Part shown: one piece after another, positions 24,502-36,662 of the stretch
Layout of the letters: every line of letters begins with the position of its first letter
How positions within the stretch are numbered: the first letter of the stretch is position 1
Assembly: GCF_963675165.1 (NCBI RefSeq)
Contig: NC_087379.1
Coordinates: 877,001-941,000, forward strand
Origin: Halichondria panicea
Lineage: Eukaryota; Porifera; Demospongiae; Suberitida; Halichondriidae
Direction: 5' to 3'
DNA length: 64,000 nt
Translations under genes and position numbers: made by a program
Notes under the pieces: model-generated
Told to the model about the DNA's origin: nothing
The model's input: the letters and a program-made list of their open reading frames with translations, nothing else
Database searches by the model: none

Positions 24502-25084
24502 TAGCCTCGATTCCAGGCCGATTAAAATACGGCCTGGTACCTGTTGCATGGTGATAGTGCGCAATGCGCTAGTTTATTCACCAGAATCCTTTCTCTCATC
24601 TATTTTCTATCTATGTACATCAGCTTAGTATTGCGTTGTTTCAGAAGGCTTTCACACTAGTCTAAAGTCAGAAGAGGCTCTCATCTACCTCTATGACGGT
24701 TGTATGGTCAAGATGTCCTACCTTGGATCTGTACAGTCTATGGGAAATGTATGGTGCCTCTTGACTTCTACTTGCGAAGACAACCCGGCTATAGGACCAT
24801 CCTAGATATAGTAGATGGGAGCCTCTTCTGTCTTAAAATTAGTGTTCAAGCCTTCTAGACCAACACAATAGATGACATAAGCCACAGCTTCACAGAACTC
24901 AGTCATGGAGATTAAGTATTACGGAACATTATTATTCTTAGTAAACGGACTAATTTACGTTCGTAGTACGATTACCCATATTCTGAGTAATTTGAAGGGC
25001 ATGCACACTATCACCCATGCAATACCAGGCCATATTTTAATGTGGCCTGTAATCGATGCTAATAAGCGTATAGAATAGGGGCTA
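24502..25084. mobile_element. Mutator-like MITE, CWF19L1 copy 3 intron 13
   Basis: Same insertion as at 6280-6870, with both 9-bp duplications AGCCTTTTA clean (24493-24501 and 25085-25093). The right terminus ends ggggcta, with a second end-like motif aatcgatgcta about 35 bp inside. Confidence 0.75.
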
Positions 25085-25157
25085 AGCCTTTTAGTGATCA
25101 ATACTTCTCTTTACCAGAATCTATTAGTTTTGCTACACACACACCGTCCCTGAGGGC

Positions 25158-25161
25158 TTCC

Positions 25162-25215
<54 letters not shown>

Positions 25216-25341
25216 TTGCGTACACTGGTGTCCCACACACACACACACACACATACCCTCCTCCCCCATACACACACCACACACACACACATACATTGCG
25301 TACACTGGTGTCCCACACACACACACACACACACACTCACA
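25158..25341. repeat. (AC)n minisatellite with exon-14-derived units, copy 3
   Basis: The same architecture as 6958-7414 in shorter form. Two extra copies of the exon 14 start (ttgcgtacactggtgtccc) lie at about 25215-25233 and 25296-25315, embedded in AC repeats before the true exon start near 25342. Confidence 0.85.
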
Positions 25342-25887
25342 GCTTGCGTACACTGGTGTCCCATAAATCCTGGCAGAGTTTGATGATGGGGGAAATGTGT
25401 TCACAAGACCATTTTCTCACCAACTCATGCAGACAAACAACCAGATCACTGAATATAGGTTATAGTATGTTTCTACTACTGTGAGCTCATGAGGTAAACA
25501 GCACTCTCAAGTGAGTAGGTAAGAACATATCCGTGAGTCTCGTCACACCGACAATGCACACCTCTAACCTTTCTATTGCATACTCAGCAAATGTCTCTTC
25601 CACAAATCTGTCATCATACCTATCGAGTGAACACACAAACTGTTCTAGTTCCTGGAACAATACGTACGGACGTTTCTCTCTCCAATTTGGAAGGTAATTA
25701 AAAACCAATTAATGACATGTTGAATGCTTTTATTGGTTGCAATATCGGCTGCAGGGAGATGTTGGCTGCTCCTCTCGTTCTGAATCTGCCCAATCGGATC
25801 AACTGGAAGTCGTGTCTGGCAACAAAGAACGAGGAGACGAAAGCTGCTCAGGAAATGAGGAAGAACTTTGAACCATTAATTCATTAA

Positions 25888-26276
25888 AACTCGCTTTCAC
25901 CTTCACTTTTGTAGATATTTCCGATTTCTTATATCCCACAGAGTGTGTTGTATGTATTGTTGCTAGGTCTTGTGCATTTGGTCATGTTTTGTGCTGTCGT
26001 TATAATACGAGCAATAATTATGTGACAAAATTAATTGTTGTCCATCAGTACGCAAGTACAATTCTCATGTAGTTCAATTGGTAATGATTTTAATTTGCAA
26101 TCTACTGAAGCCTATCCGATTAATATTGAATACAATCATAATTACTATAAGCACATGCTTGTTCAATTCGTGCTTACTAACGTGCTTCTGTTCATGCCAA
26201 TTCATCACAGAATATGAATAATCTTAAGAACTTATTTTTTCTTGAACATTAAGCCAAATAATTATATCCTAAACAC
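25888..26276. other. Spacer 3' of CWF19L1 copy 3
   Basis: Unlike modules 1 and 2, this spacer matches the one at 55351-55733. It contains an acceptor-like TATCCCACAG at about 25932-25942 followed by a short hydrophobic frame (VLYVLLLGLVHLVMFC) that ends soon after. No gene is claimed; it could be a decayed exon with a membrane helix. Confidence 0.35.
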
Positions 26277-29200
26277 TCAAAAAATAGTTGCTGCGATACT
26301 AATTTTATACACGGTCGTAGATTGTGTGTTTCCATTATTCAGTCCCCCAATCATAAGGCACTGTGTTGGAGACAGTGACACAGAGGCAGGGTATGCTATA
26401 GGAGATAGTAGATCACCAACGTAGAGCCAGGAGTCCATCGAGGATGAGTAGGCGTAGATCCTTTGAGTGGCTTCACCTTCACAATCCTCTCCACCAACAG
26501 CAAAGAGGGTGTCGGATATCGTTACAGGGGAGGGTCGGTAAGACGGTGTATTAGATATTGTATTCCAGACAGAGTCGGCTTTGTTGGCACTCCCATCATC
26601 CTGTTGGTTTGCTGAGATGAGCTTGTCGACTTGAGCAGCACACACCTTGTTTAGATTCTTGCCGTCACTTCCCCCCATTAGGTACACTGTGTTGTTGTAG
26701 ACAATTCCTATTTGGTCCTCGCAAGCATACGGTAGTCTGTCTGTCTCGCTCCACTGGGAGGTGCTGATGTTGTAGATCTCAACAATATCAGTGTAGTCAC
26801 CATCGTCCATATCACCTCCTGCTACAATCAGATGTGTTGGGAGACTAACGACTGCTAGTGAATGCCTCGCTGTGGGCATGAGTGGGATCGTCCGTTTCCA
26901 GTTCCTTCCTTTGTTAAACACGTGTACCACGTTGGATACAGAGTAGGATGAATCCCTACCACCAACTGCTACCAGTTCACCTTTGACCTCCCCTAGACCG
27001 AAATAGCGTGCAGAAAGTCTGGGGAGAGTTGACCAGACGTCTTGTGGTGGATCGTAACAGTGGACACAGTACTCGTTATCATCGTAATCACAGAGTCCTC
27101 CACCATAGTAGACCTTGCCATTGATGGTTACCGCTAGTCCATGAGACATCTCCACTGGAGCCTCAGAGCACTGACTGTAGGACAACTGAACCTGTAGGGA
27201 CTGGAGAATACAGAGAGTCAATAACTTGTGTGTTGCATGATTGTGTAGCTTGTAATTAAGAGCATTTGGAATGTATTACCATAGCAACAAAAAATAATAT
27301 CAGTAATCGATCCTGTGGGACACAAATTATTCTAATTTGAGAGTTATTTATATAATACTGCAACATAATATATTCACAGATTATACGGTAGCCGATCGAT
27401 TCTTATTGCCGAGGCATCGCAAACAGAATTTTCAGAATACCTTGGTGGAACGTTAATATACACAACAACTTCCATTCTAAACCTAGGCACTGCATAATGT
27501 ACTTGGCGATCAATTGGAACATTAAACAGTTACCGTAAAAGACCTCGATTTACAGCGACCCTCTAAAATATGCGACACCCAATTATTTTTTAATGTCGTA
27601 TTCTAAACATGTAAAGGTAAATGTAGCCACTCCCTAGCCTCGATTGTAGCCCACTGGAAAATCAGTGTTTTTAAGCGGCCTGAAATCAAGGCAAGTAGAC
27701 TCTGTAAAGTTACCTCCAATTAGATGCGACCCTCTAAATATGCGACACCAGGACTTCAATATAAATTTTCAACCTCTGGCTTCGTAATTATTAAAAAGTG
27801 TCGCTTTAAATCGAGGTCTTACAGTACTTACTTCTATTAGAGTGGTGATACAATAAGAGATATGACAGTCATGTTTAGGTGCAGTGGCGTAGGAGGCAAT
27901 TTCTCAATGGAGGGGGGCTGTAGTTTTTTTAATGGATAAGTGTAAGGCTATCTACATAGTACAGCTTGGATAAGTCATCTCTACTTAGAAATATGGGGGG
28001 GGGGGGCTCGATCCAGCCACTGCACTTAGTGGTACAGTGTTGATGAGCTCACCTGTGGTTTGCTGGTCAGGTAGTCCCTGGTTTTGGTGAGTTGGTTGTT
28101 TAATCTCTGAATGGTGGTTTTATTCTTCTGAAGGGATGTGTCCTTGGAGGCAAGCATCGAATCTTTGTCAGCAATAGTTAAATCTTTGACAGAAATAGTG
28201 GACTCTTTGTCTGCTAAACGAGCTTGCTCTTGTTCCACTTGTGCAGTGAGATTGGTGACATCTGTTTCCAGTTGAGCTATTTTCGTAGCTTTAGATACAA
28301 GCTCGTTGTGAGTGTAGTTGACATTGGCAATTTGTTGCTCCACCTCTTCAGTGAGATGCTTACATCGAGTTTCTAACCTAGCAATGGTAGTATCTTTAGA
28401 ATTCACCAGTTCATCTTTTGTGGCAGCCAATGATTCTTTGAGCTCCAATTCAACTCTGAGATCCTCTATCTCTACACTATGTTCAGTTACTAGTTGATCA
28501 GTTTCCACAGAGTGCACCAACTGCATACGCTCGACAGTGTTTTCACTTTCTTCCTCTTGTCGTCTTTTCTCCTCCGCCAGTGCCTCGATCTCTCCTGCTT
28601 TCTCCTGGATTGCCGAGTCCTTCCTCACAACCTCCTCCTCAAGCTCCCTCTTCTCTGTCAGTAGGGCACTCACTCGCTGGAGCATCTCCACTCTGTTCTC
28701 AAAGGAGGGAGGGTGTTCAAGTACCACACCCACCATCCGACCCATTATCTCCGCTGCTCTAGGCCTTCGCTGAGGGTTGTTGTTGAGACAGCGCATGATG
28801 AGGTCCATTAGAGGGTGGTCTGGGGATAGTTTTCGAAGAAACTCTTCACGTCGTTCAGCTTCCGTCACTGGTATCAGTCTGTCAGGATTAGCAGGATCGA
28901 TTCTGGTGGGGCCGATACTTGGTAGTGGCCACTCTGCTGTGAAGGTGTGAATCATCATGATCCCAAAGGAGAACACATCTACACTGGTGTCATAGTGGGG
29001 GTTGGCAACCATCACTTCGGGGGGCATGTACGCTGGGGTGCCAGGGGTCTCTGTCATTCGACTCACTTGAAGATGGGTCAGATTTAATATTCGAGCAACC
29101 CCTAGATCGGATATCTTGGCCGTCATGTTGGTGGACAAGAGGACATTGTTGGCTGAGAGGTCTCTGTGCACAATGACTGGTGTTTGGCCATGGAGGTAGA

Positions 29201-29588
29201 CCAGGCCCAGTGAGACATCGTGGAGGATAGAGAAGTTGATCTCATCGGGGAGAATACCGTAGCGCTCGAGACAGCTGGTCAAGTTGGTGGGGAGGAACTC
29301 CATGACTAGGATGGGGAACTGAGAGCCTTCCTCAAAACAGACTCCCAGAAACTGGACAATGTTGGGGTGCCTAGTTTGACTGAGCAGGTGACACTCCTCC
29401 AGATACCTTCGTGCTGCATGCCCAATTCCAGTCTCGTAGAGAACTCGGTAAAGCTTCTTGCCGGCACATTTCAGTCCTCGATACTCTAGCTCCATGACAA
29501 CAGCATAGGAACCTCGTCCAAACTCATTCTCAGTGATGCGAACTTGTCTCAGAGTGAACTGCTCGAAAGCTTGTGGATTTACAGCCAT
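26277..29588 (-). CDS. Kinase-coiled coil-kelch gene D
   Basis: Exons are 29588-28053 (512 codons, longest of the family) and 27191-26277 (304 codons plus stop), phase 0, 816 residues. GRGSYA, HRDLSANN, SDLG and MPPEV are intact. The extra coiled-coil length is an added block rich in ADKESTISVKD-type repeats. Kelch loops read LCDYDDNEY, RDSSYSVSN, DMDDGDYTDI and SDGKNLNK, with EDQIG before blade 4 and a short tail KISIAATIF shared in type with F. The 861-bp intron holds the same two MITEs as C and F (27532-27825 and 27879-28025). The upstream region has its own MITE insertion. Confidence 0.9.
27532..27825. mobile_element. ACCGTAA-type MITE in intron of gene D
   Basis: Orthologue of 18443-18738. 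The right terminus is mutated (cttacagta instead of cttacggta). Confidence 0.7.
27879..28025. mobile_element. GTGCAGTGGC-type MITE with poly-G, gene D intron
   Basis: Orthologue of 18794-18939. The right end here keeps the expected gccactgcac inverse of the left end. Confidence 0.6.
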
Positions 29589-30329
29589 TGTCTTCGTTAT
29601 ACTGTGTCAATAGATAAGCATGCAATATTAAATAGGTAATCCAGCTGGATAGCGCCAATTTACAAAAAAATAAGTACATTGCCAAGTTTATTAAAAAGCG
29701 TTAAGGTAATACCGTAAGATCTCGATTTAAAGCGACACTTTTTAATAATTACGAAGCCAGAGGTCACTTCTTTTGGAATTATATTGAGGTCCTGGCGTCG
29801 CATATTTAGAGGGTCGCATCTAATTGGAGGTAACTTTACAGAGTCTACTTGCCTTGATTTCAGGCCGCTTAAAAACACTGATTTTCCAGTGGGCTAATCG
29901 AGGCTAGGGAGTGACTACATTTACCTCTATTTAGAACGCGAGATAAAAAAATAATTGTTAACGCAGCTGTGGCTACTTTTAGAGGTCAGAAAATTGCTGA
30001 AGCTCCTGGGTGTCGCATATTTGGAGGGTTGCCTTAAATCGAGGTATTACGGTAGATCTAGAATCTATAGAAAAACAAAGCCTTTATATATACAGTACCT
30101 GATACAGACAGCGAGGCTCAGGCTTACACGAGCACATGCTGTTTATGATATGTATATAAAAGCTATTCAGTTGATCTCACCTGTATAGAAAGCTTGATAG
30201 AGGTGAAGTTACAGAGAGAGCTGCTAGCGCTAGCGGCCAACAAGATACTCCCCCTTCTTTGTTGCAAAGAAAAGGGGGCGTGGCTACTTACACATTTTGT
30301 GCATTATTTAGAATACCACCAAGTCAAGG
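29589..30329. promoter_or_regulatory. Divergent promoter D / CWF19L1 copy 4, expanded by a MITE
   Basis: The intergenic gap is about 740 bp, twice that of B and C, because an ACCGTAA-type MITE occupies 29711-30053 inside the 5' UTR intron of gene D. The UTR donor is at 30181-30180 (CACCTGTAT on the plus strand, a changed context), and tatataaaag lies near 30151. The palindrome at 30247-30284 is retained with an altered centre. Confidence 0.5.
29711..30053. mobile_element. ACCGTAA-type MITE in 5' UTR intron of gene D
   Basis: Ends ACCGTAAGATCTCGATTTAA and TTAAATCGAGGTATTACGGT are inverted copies. Similar interior to the intronic copies but in opposite orientation and independently inserted, since no other module has it here. 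The nested tcgaggcta-type end at about 29880-29910 is also present. Confidence 0.75.
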
Positions 30330-33300
30330 ATGAAAATGTAAGGAGTTAGCTAGCTCTAGTGCAAGTGTACTCACCTAGATCTCCTTCTCCCCCTCACTCA
30401 GTCTTGTGTGTGGAGATGTGGAGGGTCACTTCAAGCAACTGTTTAGCAGAGTCAAGAGCATCCTCTCCAAGAACAAAGACTTTGAGGTAGCTACATACAA
30501 TGGATGCACACACTCACTGCAGTGCCAGTGCATTTATTGTCCCTTTATGTAGCTGCTGTTGTGTGTTGGATCTTTCTTTAGCTCTGACTGCCAGGAGGAG
30601 TGGAGCAAGTATCGGGAGAGGGTGGAAACAGGTAATTAAACGATATTAAATCACCTTCCTCTGACATTTATCACACTCCCATGCACAGTGCCTCTACCGA
30701 CGTTCATCCTTGGCCCGTGTTGGACTGAGCATGGCCAGTTCTATGGAGACTTGTCACGTGATGGAGGAGAGCTTTGCCCCAATGTCACATGTCTAGGTAC
30801 AGTGTATGCATGTTGTTAACCACTCTATCAGTACACACATGAGTCACACTCCATTACAGGTCAGCGTGGAGTGTACAGTGCGTCCAGTGGTCTGAGGGTG
30901 GCCTATCTCAGTGGGAGCTACCAGGGGAGGACCTATCAGCATCAAGACAAGGGAGATAATCTATTGGTCAGTTCTCTTCTCAATCACCTGGAGAAGTTGT
31001 TGAACTAGTTTTTGTTTCTCCCTCTAGCGACCATAAGCCTCTGAGTAAACTGACCATGTGTCTCAAGCCACGCTACCATTTTGCAGCTCTAGACCAAACC
31101 TTCTATGAGAGAATACCGTACAGGTAGTCAGTACACCCATCCCTGTATGTTTAGACTTAACGTACTTGATGGTATTCTCAAACATTTTTTTTGGAAACGA
31201 GTGATGATTTCTTTTTTTTGGAAAAATGCCTAAACTTGAAAGGCTTTTTTGTTTTGTTTGAAAATTAATGTGATTCAAAATAACTCTGTCCCCGAGTTTT
31301 GGGTGAGATCCAGAGGGGGGATTTTTGCTGTTTTAGATCCAACCCTACTATTAGCACTACATATTACGATTTAACGTATTGAAAGGCGTTTTTCTAAATA
31401 TCAGAAAATGAATGTACATGATTTGACCAACACAACTAAAGTTTCGACCCTTTTAAAATATAATTATACGTACATGTTACATGTCCTCATCTTTAAATCC
31501 CTACACAGTAATACCTCCACAACTTTTGATGCTAACTGTATTGTGCTTCATTTCATGCAGGAATCATAAAATCCTCCAAGGCAAGCCACATCATGTGACA
31601 CGATTCTTAGCTTTGGCTCAAGTGGGACATCCAGACAAGAAGAAAAGAGTGAGTTGAAATCATTCTAGTCCCATTAGTATTACATGTTATTAATGATGAC
31701 ATCATCTTCATACCTGCAGTACCTGTATGCATTCTCTGTCACACCCATGAGCTCCATGGACGAGAAAGAGCTGACTCAGCAACCACCCACTGCCACCAAC
31801 TGTCCCTACACTGAACTAGTCAAATCTTTGGTAAGGAAAACTATTATCCCATAACGTCTAGCTATCGTTGAAGAGCCAATTAATATACTAATTTTCCAAA
31901 CAAAAACTTGCGTTATGTAGCACTCTGAGAGTCCTATCTCCATTTGTGTTGTAGTTTAAATCCACCCATGTTTTCGGAGGTCAAAGTTTATTGTGTACCT
32001 ACCCCACACACTGTGCAGAGGGAGTCTCAAGAGGAGGCTGGGCCTAACTTCTTCTTTGATCAGAGAGCTCTTGATTCTGCTCATCGTAAACAGAAGAGAC
32101 AACAGGACGGAGGACCCCCTGCAAAGAGACGACCCCTCCCCAGCCCAGGGGGCCGTGCTGATTCTGTCTGGGGGGCAAGGAGGTGGAGAAACATCTCGTG
32201 GTCTCCATCGGAGATCATGTGAGATAGAGTGTGTTGTACTTGCTAATACTGCACATACAAAATACAATGTAGCTCACAAATAGCAGACCACTAACAGTTT
32301 GTATTGTATACCCTATATAGACGTACCTGGCTTTATCCAAGGGTGGGATGGTACCAGCATGTGCTGGTCCTACCCATCGGTCACTATGCAGCCTCCACTG
32401 ACGCACCACCAGTGAGTTCATGTGCTGTGTGTACCACTGCTGTGTGTGTATAGTCATTGTTTGTATTGTGGAGAGTATGTTTCCATGCTCTGTGTGTACT
32501 ATTTAGCAGTCTGTAGTGGTCAGCCTGTAAGCAGGCCACCCTCTATAATACAGCCAGGTTAATGGGCCCCAAAGTCTCCATAGCATGTGTTTGGACCTGT
32601 GTTAGCAGACCACCTCTTTAGTACAGCCACTGTTGGTCTGCCCACTGTGTAAGCAGAGATCACTATACCATATATCATGCATGTACACTGTATGACCTGT
32701 GCTCTATTACTGTAGGAGGTTTTGGAGGAGCTTGGAAAGTTTAAGAGTGCTCTGAGGAAGTACTTCAACAGCAAAGATCAGTCGTGTGTCATCTTCGAGA
32801 GAAACTACAAATCACAGCATCTTCAACTACAGGTCAGTACCGTCAAGGCCGTATTATTATGTGATGTGATTGATACTGTATGGTTGGTGTGTTGAGATTA
32901 GGCTACAAGGTTTTGAGGGCAAACAGAGGAATGTGATTTCTCTTTTTAATCATTCAATGGTTCAGGGACTCTTTCAGCTGCCATAACTTGAATTCTGTGT
33001 ATTCAATTTCAACGGTTTTATTATTTTAGAAAGAGGCCATCTAGCAAAGATCGTGATGTCATACAATATAGGTCTTTGCAATCTTATTTGTGAAGCCATT
33101 AGCATTCGCAAACTTACATAATTATGTGGAAACATTGTATAAATACGGTACATGTTAGTGTGTGTATGGTAGATGTGTTGACAGTGACCAAGATTCCATC
33201 TGATGCTCTGAGACAAGCCTTCATAGATTATGGGCGGAGTATGGGGGTGTGGCTTGAGACTGTGCCCAGGGAAACACCACCCTCAGAGGTAACACACACA

Positions 33301-35098
33301 CATCATAGCTGTACCATGTTCTACGTACCATTCTCTAAGCCTTTTATAGCCTCGATTCCAGGCCGATTAAAATACGGCCTTTTAGTGATCAATACTTGGT
33401 TTTGCTACACACACATACACACACACACCTCTCCTCCCACACCACATGCACACACACACACACACACACTGATACTTATTTATTTTGACTAATGCCTAAT
33501 GCTAACTCTAAGAACATAATGCTATCTACTCCCAATAGAAGACCAACATGTACACACACACTGACACCGGAATATTTAGCTAATAGTATATGAACCAGCT
33601 ACCAGAGTCATGGTCATGCAACCTGTAATTAATTAATGAGCCTTTCCCACCCATAGGCCGATTTAATACCTAAATGTAGATAACGAACAGCCTGACCCTA
33701 CCCCAACACATTATGCATAATATATACACTAGAACCAAGCTATGGTACATACTATAGGTCAAGTTATAGGAACCAAAAAAGCTGTTGTGATTTCACCCAC
33801 CCACACACACAGACAACTAGAACTCTGTGGTATAAAAAAAATAATGGTACATGTACATAACCCTCAGTAGTAACACCTTGAGGGAGCCTTAAATTAAAGC
33901 TCACATGATCCAAGCATGCCATATAGAAACAAATGGATAAAATGGAGTGTAACCAAAAAAAGTCATCTGAAGCCATCCAGTAAGTAAAGCAATATTTGGC
34001 CTTTATGATATTATTATGCTGCACTTGTATGAATACATAAAACTAATTATATAGCACATGTCAAAATCCTTAATTCTGTATGCCCAAGAAACCAGCAGCA
34101 ACTTAGCTCACGTGAATCATCGTAATGACAACGTATAGACCACCCCCACTAACAAGTTTACCCATAACTACTGCTAGAATAGGAAATAATGTAGTAATGA
34201 ATGTTACATGATAATTATAGTAATGCCATTTGTTGGCATTATAGCAAATCCGGACTCCATAGGGAGTGGTTCCGCCTATTCTGTAGTCGACCACGGGTCG
34301 GGAAATTAAAGGAACCGAAACCCGTGGCCTGACGAGGATCAGATTAGGTTCTCCCCTGATGACCGGTGCATTCAATAAACCGAGAGCAGAAGGCATAAGC
34401 CTACTAACCTCGCACTACAATAGATACTATAGCTCTTCCTGTGTTCACATAATAATCATGTACTATTGGGTAGCTTAGGGTCATTCGCAACACTCACGTG
34501 CATTTTATAAACAGTCACCATGTGACTTAACCTTAGCACAGCAAGCTAAGCTACCTATTTTATACCTACACAGCACTTTAAATTAAAACCTGCTATACCA
34601 GAACAATAATTAGATAGATAGACTATAAGATCGGATTACGCGGGACCTGTTACAAGTGAGTGTTTCTCTCTTTTCTACTCTTAGGCTGAGTCAGTAATTA
34701 TGTGTCGGAAAGCCCGATCCCACCTCCTATACTTCTGTATATACCATTCTCAAACACACACACACACACACACACACACCTCTCCCACACATACACATAC
34801 ACACACATACACTGGTGCCCATACTTCCTGGCAGAGTTTGATGGGGGAAATGTGTTCACAAGACCATTTTCTCACCAACTCACGCAGACAAACAACCAGA
34901 TCACTGAATATAGGTTATAGTATGTTTCTACTACTGTGAGCTCATGAGGTAAACAGCACTCTCAAGTGAGTAGGTAAGAACATATCCATGAGTCTCGTCA
35001 CACCGACAATGCACACCTCTAACCTTTCTATTGCATACTCAGCAAATGTCTCTTCCACAAATCTGTCATCCTACCTATCGAGTGAGCACACAAACTGT
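30330..35098 (+). pseudogene. CWF19L1: CWF19L1 copy 4, pseudogene truncated and fused to another gene
   Basis: Exons 1-5 are normal. A deletion then joins the first seven bases of exon 6 to the middle of exon 7, giving TAA at 31034-31036. Exon 10 lacks one C near 32133, shifting frame. The exon 13 acceptor and start are deleted at about 33181. Exon 14 (from about 34810) has a lost acceptor and a one-base deletion. Exon 15 is absent: intron 14 is cut at about 35098 and joined to the tail exon of the transmembrane gene. A fragment of the Mutator-like MITE (first ~40 bp) is left at about 33347-33380. Confidence 0.88.
33475..34690. other. Module-specific insertion of about 1.2 kb in CWF19L1 copy 4
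   Basis: CWF19L1 copy 5 lacks this segment, going straight from AC-rich sequence to the exon 14 region. It is AT-rich apart from a GC-richer island at about 34250-34400, which contains a perfect 8-bp stem (CCACGGGT at 34291-34298 with ACCCGTGG at 34320-34327). No clear terminal repeats, target duplication or homologous frame are seen. Its left edge (ttgactaatgcctaatgcta) resembles 61258-61280, suggesting shared repeat content. Confidence 0.4.
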
Positions 35099-35434
35099 TC
35101 TAACCACCAGCATATCTACTCCACCAATACCAACGGCAGTACCAACAACAATACTGGTAAGTTAATAGTCTCTATCTCTTCTCCTGCTTCTTAAAGCTGC
35201 TCGTATTAATACAGTATCTAGTACAATGTATCAGCAGCTACTATACGTGTGTATAGCGTGCTCAACTAACCCCCCCCCCACACACACACAGTGGCATATG
35301 AGAGCAGGACTCCCTCTGCTGCCACTGTTGCCCACAGCCTGCTCCCACCTTCCTCAGCGACGCCCTCACAGTCCTCTGACAGTACAAAGGTCAAGAAGTA
35401 CGAGAGCATGAAGGTGGAGGACATTGAGAACTAA
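35099..35434 (+). pseudogene. Duplicated 3' end of transmembrane protein (copy 1)
   Basis: 35099-35156 is the last part of the cytoplasmic exon (IYSTNTNGSTNNNTG type) with its donor. 35292-35434 is the final exon after an AC-rich acceptor, reading VAYESRTPSAA to KYESMKVEDIEN and TAA. The final exon is open and in phase 1 with the donor. The rest of the gene is absent, so it can be expressed only as a fusion or as 3' UTR of the CWF19L1 copy. The parent is at 59518-63432. Confidence 0.75.
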
Positions 35435-35928
35435 ATCACTGACACTTGCAAAAAAAAAAACATTAGTAGTGTACTCTATTTATTCTTGTATGAAAGAGCA
35501 ATGTTGTTTTGTCGTAGCGATTATCTTTAGAATCCGATAGTCTAATTTAATGTATAATAATATTATTATTAAACATTCAATAATAATTATTTGTGTGTAA
35601 ATTAATGTCTCAAGTTGCATGATTGTATAATAATGCGTACTGTGTGCAAGATTCATAAGCAGTTCGACTGGTATACACATGCATGCACACTATTTATATA
35701 CAGCTAGCTATAATTATACGTGTTTTTCAACGTACACATGTATATACTCAACTCTTATTAAATTAATCCTATAATTATTATTAATGGATGATGATAATTA
35801 AATATAAGAAACTTTTTTAAAACATTAATTTGCTATTAAAAAAAAATTGTAAAAATAAAACTACTAAGTGATTGTGAAGAAGAGATTGAGTGAGGTCCGT
35901 CCGAATTAAGTGATTCAGCAAAAGTGTT
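35435..35928. other. AT-rich spacer between tail exon and Bcl-2 copy 1
   Basis: No gene recognised. Contains a poly-A stretch at about 35450-35460 and long AT runs. It is the tail-to-tail 3' region of a plus-strand and a minus-strand gene. Confidence 0.5.
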
Positions 35929-36662
35929 CTATTTGAATGTGAGAGCTCCTACTAGGGCAACTCCTAAGCTGATTGCAGCCACTGTACATGTGAGCCAGCG
36001 AGTAGGGTGGCGGTTCTCAGCTCTCTGGTTTTCAGTTCTCTCTTTGGCTTTCTCAGAGGCATCAATACTCACTGCTCCCTTGATGGCACCCTGGATGTGG
36101 AGAAATAAAAGTCAACAAAAAATAAAAAAACATGCAGTGAAATACAGTAGTCAAATACTTAATCTACACATGCATACAACAATCTCTTACCCAACCGCCA
36201 TGCTCGAGAATCCACTGAGTGAAGTTGTGAAGAAATGTCGTCTGCATGCCATCCAACGATACTGTCTATCAAGGGAGTCTTGTTCTCTTCATACAATCGT
36301 TTCGCTAGTACGCTCGTGAAGAAGAGCAGCACTGCAATCTTGCCCCACTTGATGTCGTCTACCATGAGCCTGGAACAAGGGTTTTGATATTCAGCATAGA
36401 GTTGTTGGTGAGATATGTCCAGCGTCTTCACTCGGCCCTCAATTTCTTGTTGATGCTTCAGTTTCAGGTCTTTACAGCAAGTTTCCAGCGTCGAAATCGC
36501 ATCTTTAAAGCCTTTATTCTTCGCAAGGAGACCCCTCATAAGCTTGTCGTGGCTGTAGATGCATTTCAGTTGTATTCCGTCTTCTTTCAGCACCAGGTGA
36601 TGATGGCTGATGGCACTGCTTTGGGTTTTGATTTGGTGAAGGTCATCTCTTGAATGGGCCAT
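35929..36662 (-). pseudogene. Bcl-2 family gene, copy 1 (frameshifted between BH1 and BH2)
   Basis: Exon 1 is 36662-36191 and exon 2 is 36090-35929. A BH3-like helix (LETCCKDLKLKHQ) lies near residue 65, a BH1-like segment (VDDIKWGKIAVLLFF) near 115-130, then a BH2-like motif (QWILEHGGW) ending exactly at the GTAAGA donor. Exon 2 gives GAIKGAVSID and a C-terminal hydrophobic anchor (TVAAISLGVALVGALTF), as in Bax/Bak and Bcl-2 tail-anchored proteins. A 4-bp GCAT insertion at about 36244-36249 (absent from the other copy) puts BH1 and BH2 in different frames. Anti- or pro-apoptotic class cannot be assigned. Confidence 0.75.

Larger units (their letters stand above)
20838..25887 (+). pseudogene. 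CWF19L1: CWF19L1 copy 3, pseudogene
   Basis: Exon order is complete from ATG at 20838, but stops occur in exon 2 (GAG to TAG at 20992-20994), exon 9 (TAG at 22885-22887 after a small insertion) and exon 14 (TAA at 25364-25366). Intron 8 carries a 475-bp MITE and intron 13 a Mutator-like MITE. The last exon ends early as EPLIH then TAA at 25885-25887, an ending shared in part with the remnant at 54877-55350. The product would stop after about 30 residues. Confidence 0.9.
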
